DNA of 64,000 nt from Sporichthyaceae bacterium. GTDB taxonomy: Bacteria > Actinomycetota > Actinomycetes > Sporichthyales > Sporichthyaceae. Below the pieces are notes generated by a model. The model saw only the letters and a program-made list of their open reading frames with translations, did not search any database and was not told the origin of the DNA. The stretch's first letter is position 1; each line of letters begins with the position of its first letter. Shown here piece by piece: positions 9,166 to 20,544 of this stretch. The stretch spans positions 140,128 to 204,127 of the forward strand of contig DATASX010000117.1 of assembly GCA_036269075.1 (NCBI GenBank). The letters are read 5' to 3'. Both the position numbers and the translations under genes were made by a program.

Positions 9166-10619
9166 GTGGAAAACCTGGTGCTCGGTGCGCAGTTCCCGCC
9201 GGCCTCGGTCGAGCAGTGGCAGTCGCTGGTGGCGAAAGTCCTCGCGCGCTCCGGCGTCGAGGTCGCCGACGCGGCCGGTGCGGTCGCCGCGCTGACATCC
9301 CGAACCGCGGACGGGCTGAAGATCGCGCCGCTCTACACCGATGTGACACCTGCCGCCGCGCCGGCCACCGGTGCCCCCGGCGCGGCCCCATTCACCCGTG
9401 GCCGGACCGCGGCGGGCAACCGCACCGGCTGGGACGTCCGGGCACACATTGCCGACCCGGACCCGAAACTCGCGGCCGAGCAACTCCTCGAGGATCTCGA
9501 GGGTGGGGCCAGTTCGGTGTGGCTGTCGATCGGTCCGGCGGGCACCGCGGTGGCCGACATTCCCGCGGTGCTTTCCGAGGTGCTGCTCGATGTCGCGGGT
9601 GTGAGCCTGGACTCCGGGGGCGAAGGCGCTGCCGCGGCCGAGCAGTTCCTCGGCGCCGCCACGGCTCGCGGGTTCGGCGGGCACGTGCTCAGCGGCTGTC
9701 TGGGCATCGACCCGGTCGGGACGCTGGCCCGCAGCGGCGACTCGGCCGCAGCGCAGGCGTTGCGTGCTGAGCTCGGCAAGTTGGCACCACGGGTCGCGAC
9801 CGCGTGGCCGAACCTGCGCACGGCCGCGGTCGACGGGCTGGCCTACAACGACGCCGGCGCCGCCGACGCCCAAGAACTGGGTCTGGCCCTGGCCGCGGGC
9901 GTCGCCACACTGCGCACCCTGACCGAGGCCGGTCTGGACGTGGCAACCGCTTTGGGCCAGTTGGAGTTCCGCCTTGCCGCGACCGCCGACCAATTCACGA
10001 CGATCGCCAAGCTGCGGGCGGCTCGCCGGACCTGGGCCCGGGTGGCCGCGGTGTGCGGCGAGACCGGTCCCGCGGCCGGGCAGTTCCAGCACGTCGTCAC
10101 CGCGTGGCCGATGACCACCCGGCACGACCCGTGGAACAACATGCTGCGCACGACGCTGGCCTGCTTCGCCGCCTGCGTGGGCGGGGCCGACGCGATCACG
10201 GTTCGTCCGTTCGACGCGGCGCTGGGCCGGTCGGACACCCTGGCCCGGCGCATCGCGCGCAACACCCCGACCTTGCTGGTCGAGGAGGCGCACATGACCG
10301 CGGTCGTCGACCCGGCCGGCGGTTCCTGGTACGTCGAGGCGCTGACCGAGGCCATGGCCCAGGCCGCCTGGGACGTCTTCACCGAGGTGGAGTCGGGCGG
10401 CGGAATCGTGGCCGCGCTGGACAGCGGCTGGGTCGCCGACCACCTGGCGGCCACGCGCGAGGCTCGCCTCGCCGACCTGGCCGCCGGCGAGGCCGCGATA
10501 GTCGGGGTCACCAAGTTCCCCGTCGCCGACGAACGTCTGCTGGACCGGCACACGTTGCCCGAACCGGTCGGAGGTGGCCTGCCCCGCATCCGCTGGGAGG
10601 CGGAACTGGAGAAGAAGTC

Positions 10620-10623
<4 letters not shown>
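9166..10623 (+). CDS. mutA: Methylmalonyl-CoA mutase small (beta) subunit, short form
   Basis: A 485-residue relative of the mutase TIM barrel. The family segments [20 protein letters not shown] and [27 protein letters not shown] are clear. The partner of MutB in other actinobacteria is usually a little over 600 residues, with a degenerate C-terminal cobalamin-type domain. Here the protein ends after the barrel, and the stop is fused to the mutB start (GTGA, 4-bp overlap), so this is not a frameshift. The small subunit is non-catalytic and stabilises the heterodimer. The start is GTG without a clear Shine-Dalgarno. TAGCCT at 9154-9159 lies 6 bases upstream, so the message may be leaderless. 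Confidence 0.9.
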
Positions 10624-12800
<2,177 letters not shown>

Positions 12801-12803
12801 CCC

Positions 12804-13802
12804 GTGGCGAAGCTCGACGTGGACAAGCTGGTCGACGAGGTCCGAGCGGGGTCGCGCGCTGCCATCGGGCGCGCGGTGACGTTGGTGGAGTCCACCAGCA
12901 GTAAGCACCGCGAGGCTGCCGGTCGGCTCCTCGACGAGCTCGGGCCCAACGCGATGGGCGCCCGCCGCATCGGCATCAGCGGCGTACCCGGCTCGGGCAA
13001 GTCCACGTTCATAGATGCGTTCGGGACGCTGCTCACCGGGCGCGGCCATCGGGTCGCGGTTCTCGCCGTCGACCCGTCGTCGGCCCGTAGCGGCGGCAGC
13101 ATTCTGGGCGACAAGACCCGCATGGCCCGCCTGTCCGCCGATCCGAAGGCGTTCATCCGGCCTTCGCCCACTGCGGGTGCCCTCGGTGGTGTCGCGCGGG
13201 CGACGCGATCCGCGATGACCGTGCTCGCGGCCGCCGGATACGACACTCTGTTGGTGGAGACCGTCGGCGTCGGGCAGTCGGAGACCACCGTGGCGCAGTT
13301 GACCGACACGTTCCTGCTCCTGGCCCTGGCTCGCACCGGCGACAGCCTGCAGGGCATCAAGAAGGGCGTCCTGGAACTCGCCGACGTGGTCGCGGTCAAC
13401 AAGGCCGACGGCGCGGCCGCGGGCGAGGCCCGGGTCGCCGCGCGCGAGCTATCCGGCACGATGCACCTGCTCGGCCACGACGAGACCGGCTGGACGCCAC
13501 CGGTGCTGACCTGCAGCGGGATGACCGGCGACGGGCTCGAGGAGGTCTGGGAGGCACTCGAGTCGCACCTCGCGCATCTCACCAACACCGGCGGTCTGAC
13601 GCGTCGTCAGCAGCAGCAGCGCGTCGACTGGATGTGGAGCAGCGTCCATGACGACCTCGATCAGCGCTTGCGGGATTCGCCGCAGATCCGCAAGCTGGGA
13701 GCGGAATTGACCGAACAGGTCCGCGCGGCCGAGCTCTCGCCCGGACACGCGGCCGACCGGATCGTCGCCGAATTCCTGGCAGGTGAGCATGATGATGGCT
13801 GA
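12804..13802 (+). CDS. meaB: Methylmalonyl-CoA mutase-associated GTPase MeaB
   Basis: A 332-residue G3E-family GTPase (MeaB/ArgK). The P-loop GVPGSGKST is at 60-68. Mg/switch segments include VDPSSARSGGSILGDKTRM and the ETVGVGQSE motif, and NKADG is the base-recognition motif. MeaB loads and protects the adenosylcobalamin cofactor of MutB. The start is GTG, 3 bases after mutB. Its 3' end overlaps the following RsbW-like gene by about 14-20 bases. Confidence 0.95.
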   Translation: MAKLDVDKLVDEVRAGSRAAIGRAVTLVESTSSKHREAAGRLLDELGPNAMGARRIGISGVPGSGKSTFIDAFGTLLTGRGHRVAVLAVDPSSARSGGSILGDKTRMARLSADPKAFIRPSPTAGALGGVARATRSAMTVLAAAGYDTLLVETVGVGQSETTVAQLTDTFLLLALARTGDSLQGIKKGVLELADVVAVNKADGAAAGEARVAARELSGTMHLLGHDETGWTPPVLTCSGMTGDGLEEVWEALESHLAHLTNTGGLTRRQQQQRVDWMWSSVHDDLDQRLRDSPQIRKLGAELTEQVRAAELSPGHAADRIVAEFLAGEHDDG

Positions 13803-14199
13803 TGCGCCGGTCGTCCCGAGCCAGTTCTGCTTCACGCTGACCGAGGGAGCCGTCGAGCTGTCCCCCACGCGCCGTGCGCTGCGGCAGTGGCTGGCGGCCA
13901 TCGGCGCGGACTCGGACTGGATCGACGACGTGCTGATCGCGGCCAGCGAGGCGTGCACGAACGCGCTCGAGCACGCGTACGGGCCCGCCCTCGGCAGTGT
14001 GGAAGTCCGGGCCGCGTTCGTCGAGGAGAGCCTGGAGTTGGTCGTCTCCGACTGCGGGGCCTGGAAGGAGCCGCTGGACCGCGGCAACCGCGGCCGGGGC
14101 CGGAAGCTCATGGAGAACCTGATGGACCACGCCGTCATCGAGAGTGGCCCCGCAGGCACCGTCGTGCGCATGCAGAAGGAGCTCCGCCTCGGCGGTTGA
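13783..14199 (+). CDS. RsbW/SpoIIAB-like ATP-binding (anti-sigma type) protein
   Basis: A protein of about 135 residues of the GHKL ATPase fold. The N-box ASEACTNALEHAY holds Mg and ATP, a SDCGAW segment stands for the G1 box, and RGNRGRGRKLMENLMD resembles the glycine-rich lid of RsbW-type kinases. Relatives bind sigma factors or phosphorylate anti-anti-sigma factors. The start is ambiguous (GTG 13783, or ATG 13789, 13792 or 13795); all overlap meaB, indicating coupling. No STAS partner or sigma factor is adjacent. Confidence 0.8.
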   Translation: MSMMMADAPVVPSQFCFTLTEGAVELSPTRRALRQWLAAIGADSDWIDDVLIAASEACTNALEHAYGPALGSVEVRAAFVEESLELVVSDCGAWKEPLDRGNRGRGRKLMENLMDHAVIESGPAGTVVRMQKELRLGG

Positions 14200-14265
14200 C
14201 TCGAACGGCCTACGTCCTACGTCAGGCTTCTTCCCACCGCGCGCCCGGGCGTCCGGGGCCGGGCG

Positions 14266-16272
14266 TCAGGCCGGGACGGTGGGCTCGGCGAAGGTGACTC
14301 GGGCCAGGTGGTCCAGCGCGGTGTCGAGGGCCTCCGGGTCGTCGGCGCCGAGTGGCGACAGGCGCCCGACAATCCACCGGCGCCAGGCAGCGCGGACCTT
14401 GTCAGCCTCCTCGACCCCTCGGGGGGTGAGGATCAGGTCGTCGATCGGCCCGGTCAGGTAGCCGCCGTTGCAGGCGTTGTTGAACGCGGGCAGCAGGACC
14501 GCGGCCGGCACGCCTATCTGCAGGGCGATGCGCGAGAGATCCGCGGTGTCCCCGATCTGGCGCCGGATGCGGACCTGGATCACGCACCACATGTCGGACT
14601 CACTCATCACCGTCCCGGACTCGGCGCGCAGCACCGGCAGCTGCGCGGTTCCCTCGGCCTTGATGAGCTTGCCCAGCGCGATCTCCAGCTGCTGCAGCGA
14701 GTCGCCGTCGGGCAGGCCGAAGCCGCTGCCGATGTTGGTCGCCTCGACCCGGGCGATCCCGCGCAGCGGGACCTCCTTCAGGAAGATCGCGACCACGAAC
14801 GCTAAGCCGGCGACCGGGACCGCCCACAGGAACACCACGTGCAAGGTGTCCGAGTACGCCGAGATGACCTTGGCGATCAGGGGCTTCGGATGCGCGTGCA
14901 GGGCCTTCGGGGTGGAAATGCTGTTCGGGTCCAGCCCCTTCGACTCCTTGAGGGCGGAGGTCAACCGGGGCAGGAGCGCGTTCGCGTAGATGGCCCCGAA
15001 CACCGCCGTCCCCACCGAGCTGCCCAGCGTCCGGAAGAACGTGACCGCGCTGGTCGCCGTCCCCAGGTCCGAGTACGCGGTGGTGTTCTGCACGATCAAC
15101 GTGAGCACCTGCATCGACAGGCCGATGCCCAGCCCGAGCACCAGCATCGCGCCGGCCATCGTCGGGTAGCCGGTGTCCGGGTTCAGCCGCGACAGCAGCC
15201 AGAGCCCTACCGCCATCACCGCGAAGCCGGTCAACGGGAAGATCTTGTAGCGCCCAGTGCGGCTGACGGCGATGCCGGTGGCGATCGAGGTGACCAGCAG
15301 CCCGACGACCATCGGCAGCGTCCGCAGGCCGGAGGTCGTCGCGTCGACGCCCTTCACGTACTGCAGGTACGACGGCAGGAACGTGATCGCGCCGAGCATC
15401 GCGAAGCCGACGACGAACGCCAGCACCTGGATCACCGAGAACACCGGGTCGCGGAACAACCGCAGTGGCAGCATCGGCTCGCGGACGCGCCTCTCGACGA
15501 GCACGAATCCGATCGTGCCGAGCGCCGAGGCGGCGTAAAGGCCGAGGATCATCGGCGAGGTCCACGAGTAGCTGGTGCCGCCGAGGCTGGTGGCCAGCAC
15601 CACGCCGCCGGCCGCGACGGTGATCAACGCCGTGCCCGCGTAGTCGATGACCGGCTTGACCTTCTGGGTTATGCCGGGCAACGAGGTCTGGGCCAGCAGC
15701 ACGACGACTGCGCCGATCGGCAGGTTCACGTAGAACGCCCAGCGCCAGGTCAGGTGATCGGTGAACAAGCCGCCCAGCAGCGGACCGATGACCGTGGTGA
15801 CGCCGAAGACGGCGCCGATCAGCCCGGAGTACTTGCCGCGTTCGCGCAACGGAATCACGTCGCCGATCAGCGCGGTCGCGGTGACGGTCAGGCCGCCCGC
15901 ACCGATGCCCTGGATCGCGCGCCAGGCGATGAGCGTGTCCATCGAGGAGGCCGCGCCGGACAGCGCGGACCCGGCCAGGAAGATCACCACCGAGGCCTGG
16001 AACACCAGCTTGCGTCCGAACAGATCGCCCAACCGTCCGGCCAGCACCGTGGCGATCGTGTCGGTGAGGATGTACGAGGTGACCACCCAGGACACGTGCC
16101 CGCGGCCGCCCAGGTCGCCCACAATCGTCGGCAGGGCCGTGGAGACGATCGTCTGGTCGAGTGCCGAGACCAGGATGCCCAGCACGATCGTCAGGAAGAT
16201 GATGTTGACCTGACGCTTGCTCAGCGAGTCGGCCAACGACCTCGGCGCTGTCCCGCTCTCGACCGCTGTCAT
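14266..16272 (-). CDS. EmrB/QacA (DHA2) family MFS exporter with C-terminal extension
   Basis: A 668-residue protein. Residues 1 to about 500 form a 14-TM drug:proton antiporter with [19 protein letters not shown] in TM1, [10 protein letters not shown] (motif A) and a motif C-like glycine-rich stretch. About 165 further residues form a soluble domain. Its second half (a helix, then [23 protein letters not shown]) looks like a MarR-type winged helix. Such a fusion is not part of the standard exporter. ATG 16272 was preferred to the upstream TTG. It lies 36 bp from the Vsr gene. Confidence 0.9.
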   Translation of the reverse strand: MTAVESGTAPRSLADSLSKRQVNIIFLTIVLGILVSALDQTIVSTALPTIVGDLGGRGHVSWVVTSYILTDTIATVLAGRLGDLFGRKLVFQASVVIFLAGSALSGAASSMDTLIAWRAIQGIGAGGLTVTATALIGDVIPLRERGKYSGLIGAVFGVTTVIGPLLGGLFTDHLTWRWAFYVNLPIGAVVVLLAQTSLPGITQKVKPVIDYAGTALITVAAGGVVLATSLGGTSYSWTSPMILGLYAASALGTIGFVLVERRVREPMLPLRLFRDPVFSVIQVLAFVVGFAMLGAITFLPSYLQYVKGVDATTSGLRTLPMVVGLLVTSIATGIAVSRTGRYKIFPLTGFAVMAVGLWLLSRLNPDTGYPTMAGAMLVLGLGIGLSMQVLTLIVQNTTAYSDLGTATSAVTFFRTLGSSVGTAVFGAIYANALLPRLTSALKESKGLDPNSISTPKALHAHPKPLIAKVISAYSDTLHVVFLWAVPVAGLAFVVAIFLKEVPLRGIARVEATNIGSGFGLPDGDSLQQLEIALGKLIKAEGTAQLPVLRAESGTVMSESDMWCVIQVRIRRQIGDTADLSRIALQIGVPAAVLLPAFNNACNGGYLTGPIDDLILTPRGVEEADKVRAAWRRWIVGRLSPLGADDPEALDTALDHLARVTFAEPTVPA

Positions 16273-16308
16273 CCTGCGCGCCCTCCCGGTTGCTCGCAAA
16301 CGAGGAGG

Positions 16309-16698
16309 TTAGCGAGCGGCCTCCGCCACCTGGTCACGCACCACCGCAGCCACCTGTTCGGCGGCCGCCTCAGGGGGGTCGTGCTCCCAGATCCGTACCA
16401 CCGTCCAGCCCAACGACTCCAGATGTGCCGTGGTGGCGGCGTCCCGGGCGACATTCGCGGCGAGTTTGGCCGCCCACCACCCGGAGTTCGCGGCTGGTTG
16501 GGTGGCGTGCTGCGGGCAGCAGTGCCAGAAACACCCGTCGACGAACACCGCTACCCGCACCCGGGTGAACGCCACGTCGATCGTCCGCCGGCGCATTCCC
16601 GGTACGGGGAGCCCGACGCGGTAACGCAACCCGGCCCGGTGCAGGACCCGGCGCAGCGCAACCTCGGGCGCGGTGTGCGCCCGGGCCTGACGCGACAT
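16309..16698 (-). CDS. vsr: Very short patch repair (Vsr) endonuclease
   Basis: About 129 residues of the Vsr family. The start MSRQARAHTAPE matches the family opening MSR...T.PE. The core contains the Asp-bearing strand and then FVDGCFWHCCP, where Vsr proteins normally have a FVHGCFWH pattern. The C-terminus has SLGWTVVRIWEHD. Vsr nicks 5' to T:G mismatches produced by cytosine deamination at methylated sites. ATG 16698 is supported by family alignment; the frame is open to 16806, which would overlap the next gene. No Dcm-type methylase is in the window. Confidence 0.88.
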   Translation of the reverse strand: MSRQARAHTAPEVALRRVLHRAGLRYRVGLPVPGMRRRTIDVAFTRVRVAVFVDGCFWHCCPQHATQPAANSGWWAAKLAANVARDAATTAHLESLGWTVVRIWEHDPPEAAAEQVAAVVRDQVAEAAR

Positions 16699-16765
16699 CC
16701 GTGCCGAGACCCCGGCCGAGCTGGGGACGAGCGGATCAGTGCCGTTGTCCGCTTGGGCTCCTCGC

Positions 16766-17917
16766 TCAGTAGGACTTGGGCAGCCCGAGGTCGTGCTGCG
16801 CGACATGGTTCAGGATCATCTCGCGGTTGACCGGCGCGATGCGCAGCAGGCGGGCCATGCCCCAGTACGGGATCAGCCCGAACTCGGAGCTGACCCCGTT
16901 GCCGCCGTGGCTCTGGATCGCCGCGTCGAGTGCGGCGATGCCGGCTTCCGCGGCCGCGTACTTGGCCATGTTCGCGGCCGACCCGGCGGGCAGTCCGGCG
17001 TCGTGCAGCCAGGCGGCCTTCGCGGTCATCAGCGCGGCCAGCTCGACCTCGATCTTCGCCTGCGCCAGCGGGTGCGCCACGCCCTGGTGGGTCCCGATCG
17101 GACGGCCCCACACCTCGCGGGTGTTGGCGTACTGCGCGGCGCGGGCCAACCCGTACCGACCCACACCGACGCACAGCGCGGCCCCGGTGATGCGTTCCGG
17201 GTTCAGCCCGTGGAAGACCTGCTTGAAGCCCTCGTGCTCGACGCCGATCAGCCGGGACGCCGGGACCCGCACGTCGTCGAAGAACAGCGTGAACTGCTTC
17301 TCCGGCATCTTCACGTCGACCGGCAGGTGATTCGCCACCAGCCCCGGGGCGTCGGTGTCGACCAGGAACAGCGACAACAGGCCGTTCCCGGCCGGGTCGG
17401 TGCCGGTGCGCGCCACCACGAGCACGTGCTCGGCCTCGTCGAACCCGGAGATGTAGTACTTGGTGCCCCGCAGCAGGTAGTCGTCGCCGTCACGAGTGGC
17501 CGTGGTGCTGATCTCACGGCTGTTCGACCCGGCATCCGGCTCGGTGATCGCGAAGACGATCTTGCGCTCGCCGGAGGCCAACGGCGGCAGGAACTCCGCG
17601 CGCAGCGCGTCGGAGCCGTACTTGCTCAGCACCTCGACGCTGATCGCGGCCGACACGACGATGAGCAGCAACGGACAACCCGCCGCGCCGAGTTCCTCGC
17701 ACACGAGCGCCAGCTCGGTCAGCCCGGCGCCCCCGCCGCCGTACTCCTCGGGGACGTTTATGCCGAGGAACCCGGCCTTGCCGACCTCGGCCCACAGCTC
17801 AGTGGTGGGCGTGCCGGAGGCGGTGTGCGCCAGGTAGTACTCCGGCCCGAAGTTCCGGGCTATCGAGGCGACCGCGGCGCGCAGGTCACGATGTTCGGTC
17901 GACTCGCGGAAATCCAT
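16766..17917 (-). CDS. Acyl-CoA dehydrogenase
   Basis: A 383-residue flavoenzyme with the standard fold: an N-terminal helical domain, a beta domain starting near FAITEPDAGSN, and a C-terminal helical domain. The ending region has DAAIQSHGGNGVSSEFGL, in which Gly-Gly-Asn-Gly is typical. It introduces an alpha-beta double bond into acyl-CoA and passes electrons to ETF. The substrate chain length cannot be told. It starts 3 bases after the stop of the TIGR03084-type gene, so the three leftward genes 19338-16766 form one operon. Confidence 0.9.
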   Translation of the reverse strand: MDFRESTEHRDLRAAVASIARNFGPEYYLAHTASGTPTTELWAEVGKAGFLGINVPEEYGGGGAGLTELALVCEELGAAGCPLLLIVVSAAISVEVLSKYGSDALRAEFLPPLASGERKIVFAITEPDAGSNSREISTTATRDGDDYLLRGTKYYISGFDEAEHVLVVARTGTDPAGNGLLSLFLVDTDAPGLVANHLPVDVKMPEKQFTLFFDDVRVPASRLIGVEHEGFKQVFHGLNPERITGAALCVGVGRYGLARAAQYANTREVWGRPIGTHQGVAHPLAQAKIEVELAALMTAKAAWLHDAGLPAGSAANMAKYAAAEAGIAALDAAIQSHGGNGVSSEFGLIPYWGMARLLRIAPVNREMILNHVAQHDLGLPKSY

Positions 17918-17920
17918 CTC

Positions 17921-18721
17921 CTACGCCACCTGTTCCGCCTCGGCCGGGCGGCCCGGTCCGGGCGCGCCCGCGAAGGCTTGCGCGATCTGCATCCAGCCGT
18001 TGGCGTGCTCGCCGACGACCTGCAACGAAGTGTCGGCCAGATGCTGCCGTTGTGTCACCACCCGGCAGAACTCGAATGCATCACCGACGACCTGGTCCGC
18101 GGCGTCCGCCGGGCCCCAGACCCACAGCCCGCCGTCCGGCGCGCACAGCTCCACGCGCAACGGCGTCGTCGGCGTGGCCAGGCCCCGGATGGAATAGCTG
18201 AACGGGCGCGCCCCGACGCCGATGTGCGCCACGTGCCGCAGTCGAGCCGTCGGCTCGGTCTTCACGCCGAGCGCGTCGGCCACGTCCTGGCCGTGCGCCC
18301 AGGTCTCCATGATTCGCGACGTCAGCAAGGACGCCAGGCTCATCGACGGGCCGTACCAGGGCACCCGGGTCGACGTCGAAAGAGTGGCGCTGCGGTCGAT
18401 CAGCTCGGCCCGGACGCGCTCGAACCAGGCCATCACCTGACGACCCGTCAGGGAGCGGAACTCCACCACCAACCGGTCCGGGAAGTCCATCCCGCGTTCC
18501 ATCAGCACCGCGGCCTGCGCGTTGAAGCGGTCCGGGTCGCAGGCGGACAGCGCGGCCGACTCGTCGAAGTAAGCGAGGTGCCCGACGGTGTCGGCGATGG
18601 TCCAGCCGTCGGCGGGCGTGTCCGTGCGCCATTGCGTCTCGGTCAGCGGGCGAATGAGGTCGAGCAGCGCGGCGGTCTCCGCCTCCAGGTCCTGACGCAG
18701 GTCGTCGAGCGTCGGCCTCAA
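17921..18721 (-). CDS. TIGR03084-type maleylpyruvate isomerase-fold protein
   Basis: A 266-residue protein of the DinB/maleylpyruvate isomerase superfamily. The N-terminal helix bundle includes LTETQWRTDTPADGWTIADT followed by VGHLAYFDE, with the conserved His. The second helix bundle contains METWAHGQD, the usual metal-binding His in this group. Many members use mycothiol. The TTG start (18721) overlaps the upstream TGA (TTGA). The longer frame to 19309 is noise over the FMN reductase. It is co-transcribed with the acyl-CoA dehydrogenase and probably takes part in the same acyl-CoA pathway. Confidence 0.82.
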   Translation of the reverse strand: MRPTLDDLRQDLEAETAALLDLIRPLTETQWRTDTPADGWTIADTVGHLAYFDESAALSACDPDRFNAQAAVLMERGMDFPDRLVVEFRSLTGRQVMAWFERVRAELIDRSATLSTSTRVPWYGPSMSLASLLTSRIMETWAHGQDVADALGVKTEPTARLRHVAHIGVGARPFSYSIRGLATPTTPLRVELCAPDGGLWVWGPADAADQVVGDAFEFCRVVTQRQHLADTSLQVVGEHANGWMQIAQAFAGAPGPGRPAEAEQVA

Positions 18722-19338
18722 GCGAGACCCCCGGCAGTCCCGACCGTGGCGAGACTGGCGAGGCCCGCCTTCCGCAGCTTCGCGAACTCCACGACCTGAG
18801 CGGCAACGGTCTCCAACTGGAATCGCGCCGAGTCCTCGACGCAGGCCCCGGATGGATCGAAGATCTTGCCCGACGACACGTTCAAGGTCGCGCCGAGCGG
18901 CGAGGGCCAACCGCGCAACGCGTGCACCGTGACCCGCAGGCTGTGCAACGTCGAGACGGTGGCCTGCCAGCCGTAGGCCACCGCGACGCAGCCGACCGGC
19001 ATCCCGTCGAGGTAGACCCGGTCGTCGTTGCGGGTGTCCTCGAGGTGGTCCAGGGCGTTCTTGAGCATCCCCGACATCGAGCCGTGGTAACCCGGCGAAG
19101 CGATGATCAACGCGTCGGCGGCGCGGACCGCTTCGACGAAATGGCGGGCCAACGGGTCCCGTTCGGCGGTCTCGGTGTCGTAGATCGGGAACAGCAGGTC
19201 CCGTCCGGTGATGAGGTCGATCTCGGCGCCGGCGGCCGCGGCGGCGGCAGCACAGACCTTGATCGCGGATTCGGAACCCGAGCCGGGTCGGGTGGAACCC
19301 CCGACGCACAGCACGCGCACCGGTGCGGCGACGGACAT
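18718..19338 (-). CDS. NADPH-dependent FMN reductase family protein
   Basis: A 206-residue flavodoxin-like protein. The phosphate loop VGGSTRPGSGSE follows the first strand, and the ASPGYHGSMSGMLKNALDHLE segment is the FMN-binding signature of this family. It would supply reduced flavin or reduce a quinone-like substrate. ATG 19338 has AAAGGGG about 8 bases upstream; the GTG three codons earlier falls inside that site. It is first in a three-gene operon. Confidence 0.88.
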   Translation of the reverse strand: MSVAAPVRVLCVGGSTRPGSGSESAIKVCAAAAAAAGAEIDLITGRDLLFPIYDTETAERDPLARHFVEAVRAADALIIASPGYHGSMSGMLKNALDHLEDTRNDDRVYLDGMPVGCVAVAYGWQATVSTLHSLRVTVHALRGWPSPLGATLNVSSGKIFDPSGACVEDSARFQLETVAAQVVEFAKLRKAGLASLATVGTAGGLA

Positions 19339-19357
19339 CTTCCGCACCCCTTTCTGC

Positions 19358-19451
19358 TTGCGACGAATGCGGTCCGGCGGCGGGCGAAGAGCCTGCGCCG
19401 CCGCCGGACCGACAGGGTGGGCCCTGTCTATTGTGCGACTATTCGTCGCAA
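19358..19451. repeat. Two nested inverted repeats, probable terminator inside an outer pair
   Basis: The inner perfect 13-bp stem (19371-19383 with 19398-19410, arm GGTCCGGCGGCGG, 14-base loop) lies downstream of the SnoaL gene, read leftward. The outer perfect 11-bp pair (19358-19368 with 19441-19451, arm TTGCGACGAAT) encloses it at 72 bases spacing. The inner hairpin could be a terminator. The outer pair could be an operator for the FMN reductase operon or a longer folded RNA. Confidence 0.5.
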
Positions 19452-19461
19452 TATTGCTAGG

Positions 19462-20427
19462 TCAGCCGAGGCTGGCAACGAACGCAGCCATGTCGAAGTC
19501 CGCCTCCCAGTAGTGCGGGCGCAGGATCGGCAGCCCGAGCTGAATGAACACCCGGTTGTCCTCCCAGCAGGTGGACTCCAGCTTGATCCGGCCGTCGGCG
19601 TCGAACTCGTGGAACGTCGAGCCGATCGTGGTCAGCGTCTTCCCACCGGTCGGCAGGCCGCGGTACGTCGAGGCGCCCTCGATCGTGACGTCCCAGTGGG
19701 TCAACTGGTGGCCGTTGCCCTCGAACACCGCGGTCGGGGTGAACGCGTAAGCGCCGTTCTCCCCGCTGGAGATTCCACCGAGCGCATCGGCGAGCATCGC
19801 GCTGTCGGTGATGGTGTCCACCTCGTGGTCGTCCACCATCGTGTGCTCGAGGGTGAAGAAATCCGAGTACAGCGCGCGCAACGCCGCGACGTCGCTGCCG
19901 AACGCGGCGCACCAGTTCTGCGCGTGCTCCGCGCCCGAGGCGGCCTTGCGGTAGACCCCGCCCTCGGCCGAGGCGATCGAGGTCTTGCCGGTAAGGCTCT
20001 TGGTCGGGCTGACCGGGCCGACGGCGCGCAGGATCGCCGAGGCGTCCCACCAGGAGGACTCACGGACGATCAGGCCCGCCTCGTTGTACTGGTGGAACGT
20101 GTGGCCCTGGGTGCCGAACGGCTTACCGGCGACGTCGAGGCCGAGGAACATCGCGGCGTGCTCGGGATACCACTCCCAGCGCAGCAGGCCCGAGTGGCGG
20201 TCGCCGATGTAGGACCGGATGCGGAAGTTGTGGATACCGATCCCGGCGTCGGGGTCCTTGTTGGCGTACGGCGCGAAGTTGCGCAGCAGGTCCTCGTAGT
20301 CGGTGATCTCGTGCTGATCGAGCATGACGTCCTCGAACACGAAGCCGTCCTTGTTGTACAACGCGCAAACCGCCTCCGGGCTCGCCCGGAAGGCCTTCAG
20401 CCACTGAATTCCGAAGTTGTAATGCAT
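19462..20427 (-). CDS. Double SnoaL/NTF2-like domain protein
   Basis: A 321-residue protein with two NTF2-like cone domains of about 150 residues each. Each has a helix followed by F..D....H, then a strand ending W..T or WEWYPEH, and a final strand with F..F or FHQYNEAGLI and W. The repeated pattern TFHQYNEAGLI / TFHEFDADGRIKLES shows the internal duplication. Single SnoaL domains act as isomerases, cyclases or hydrolases on steroid- or polyketide-like substrates. ATG 20427 is clear. The substrate is unknown. Confidence 0.75.
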   Translation of the reverse strand: MHYNFGIQWLKAFRASPEAVCALYNKDGFVFEDVMLDQHEITDYEDLLRNFAPYANKDPDAGIGIHNFRIRSYIGDRHSGLLRWEWYPEHAAMFLGLDVAGKPFGTQGHTFHQYNEAGLIVRESSWWDASAILRAVGPVSPTKSLTGKTSIASAEGGVYRKAASGAEHAQNWCAAFGSDVAALRALYSDFFTLEHTMVDDHEVDTITDSAMLADALGGISSGENGAYAFTPTAVFEGNGHQLTHWDVTIEGASTYRGLPTGGKTLTTIGSTFHEFDADGRIKLESTCWEDNRVFIQLGLPILRPHYWEADFDMAAFVASLG

Positions 20428-20544
20428 TGTCGAGTTACCCCTCGCTCACGTCGCCTTTGACACCCAGGGAGGCCGCACAGCAGTCCGACGGTCCAGCACT
20501 GCACACCCACAACCGGCTCACGTCGGTCATGACGTTTATGATGG

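Noticed and set aside
16699..16806. Longer start for the Vsr gene
   Set aside because: It would overlap the acyl-CoA dehydrogenase 3' end and adds a part absent from the family; MSRQ at 16698 matches the family start.
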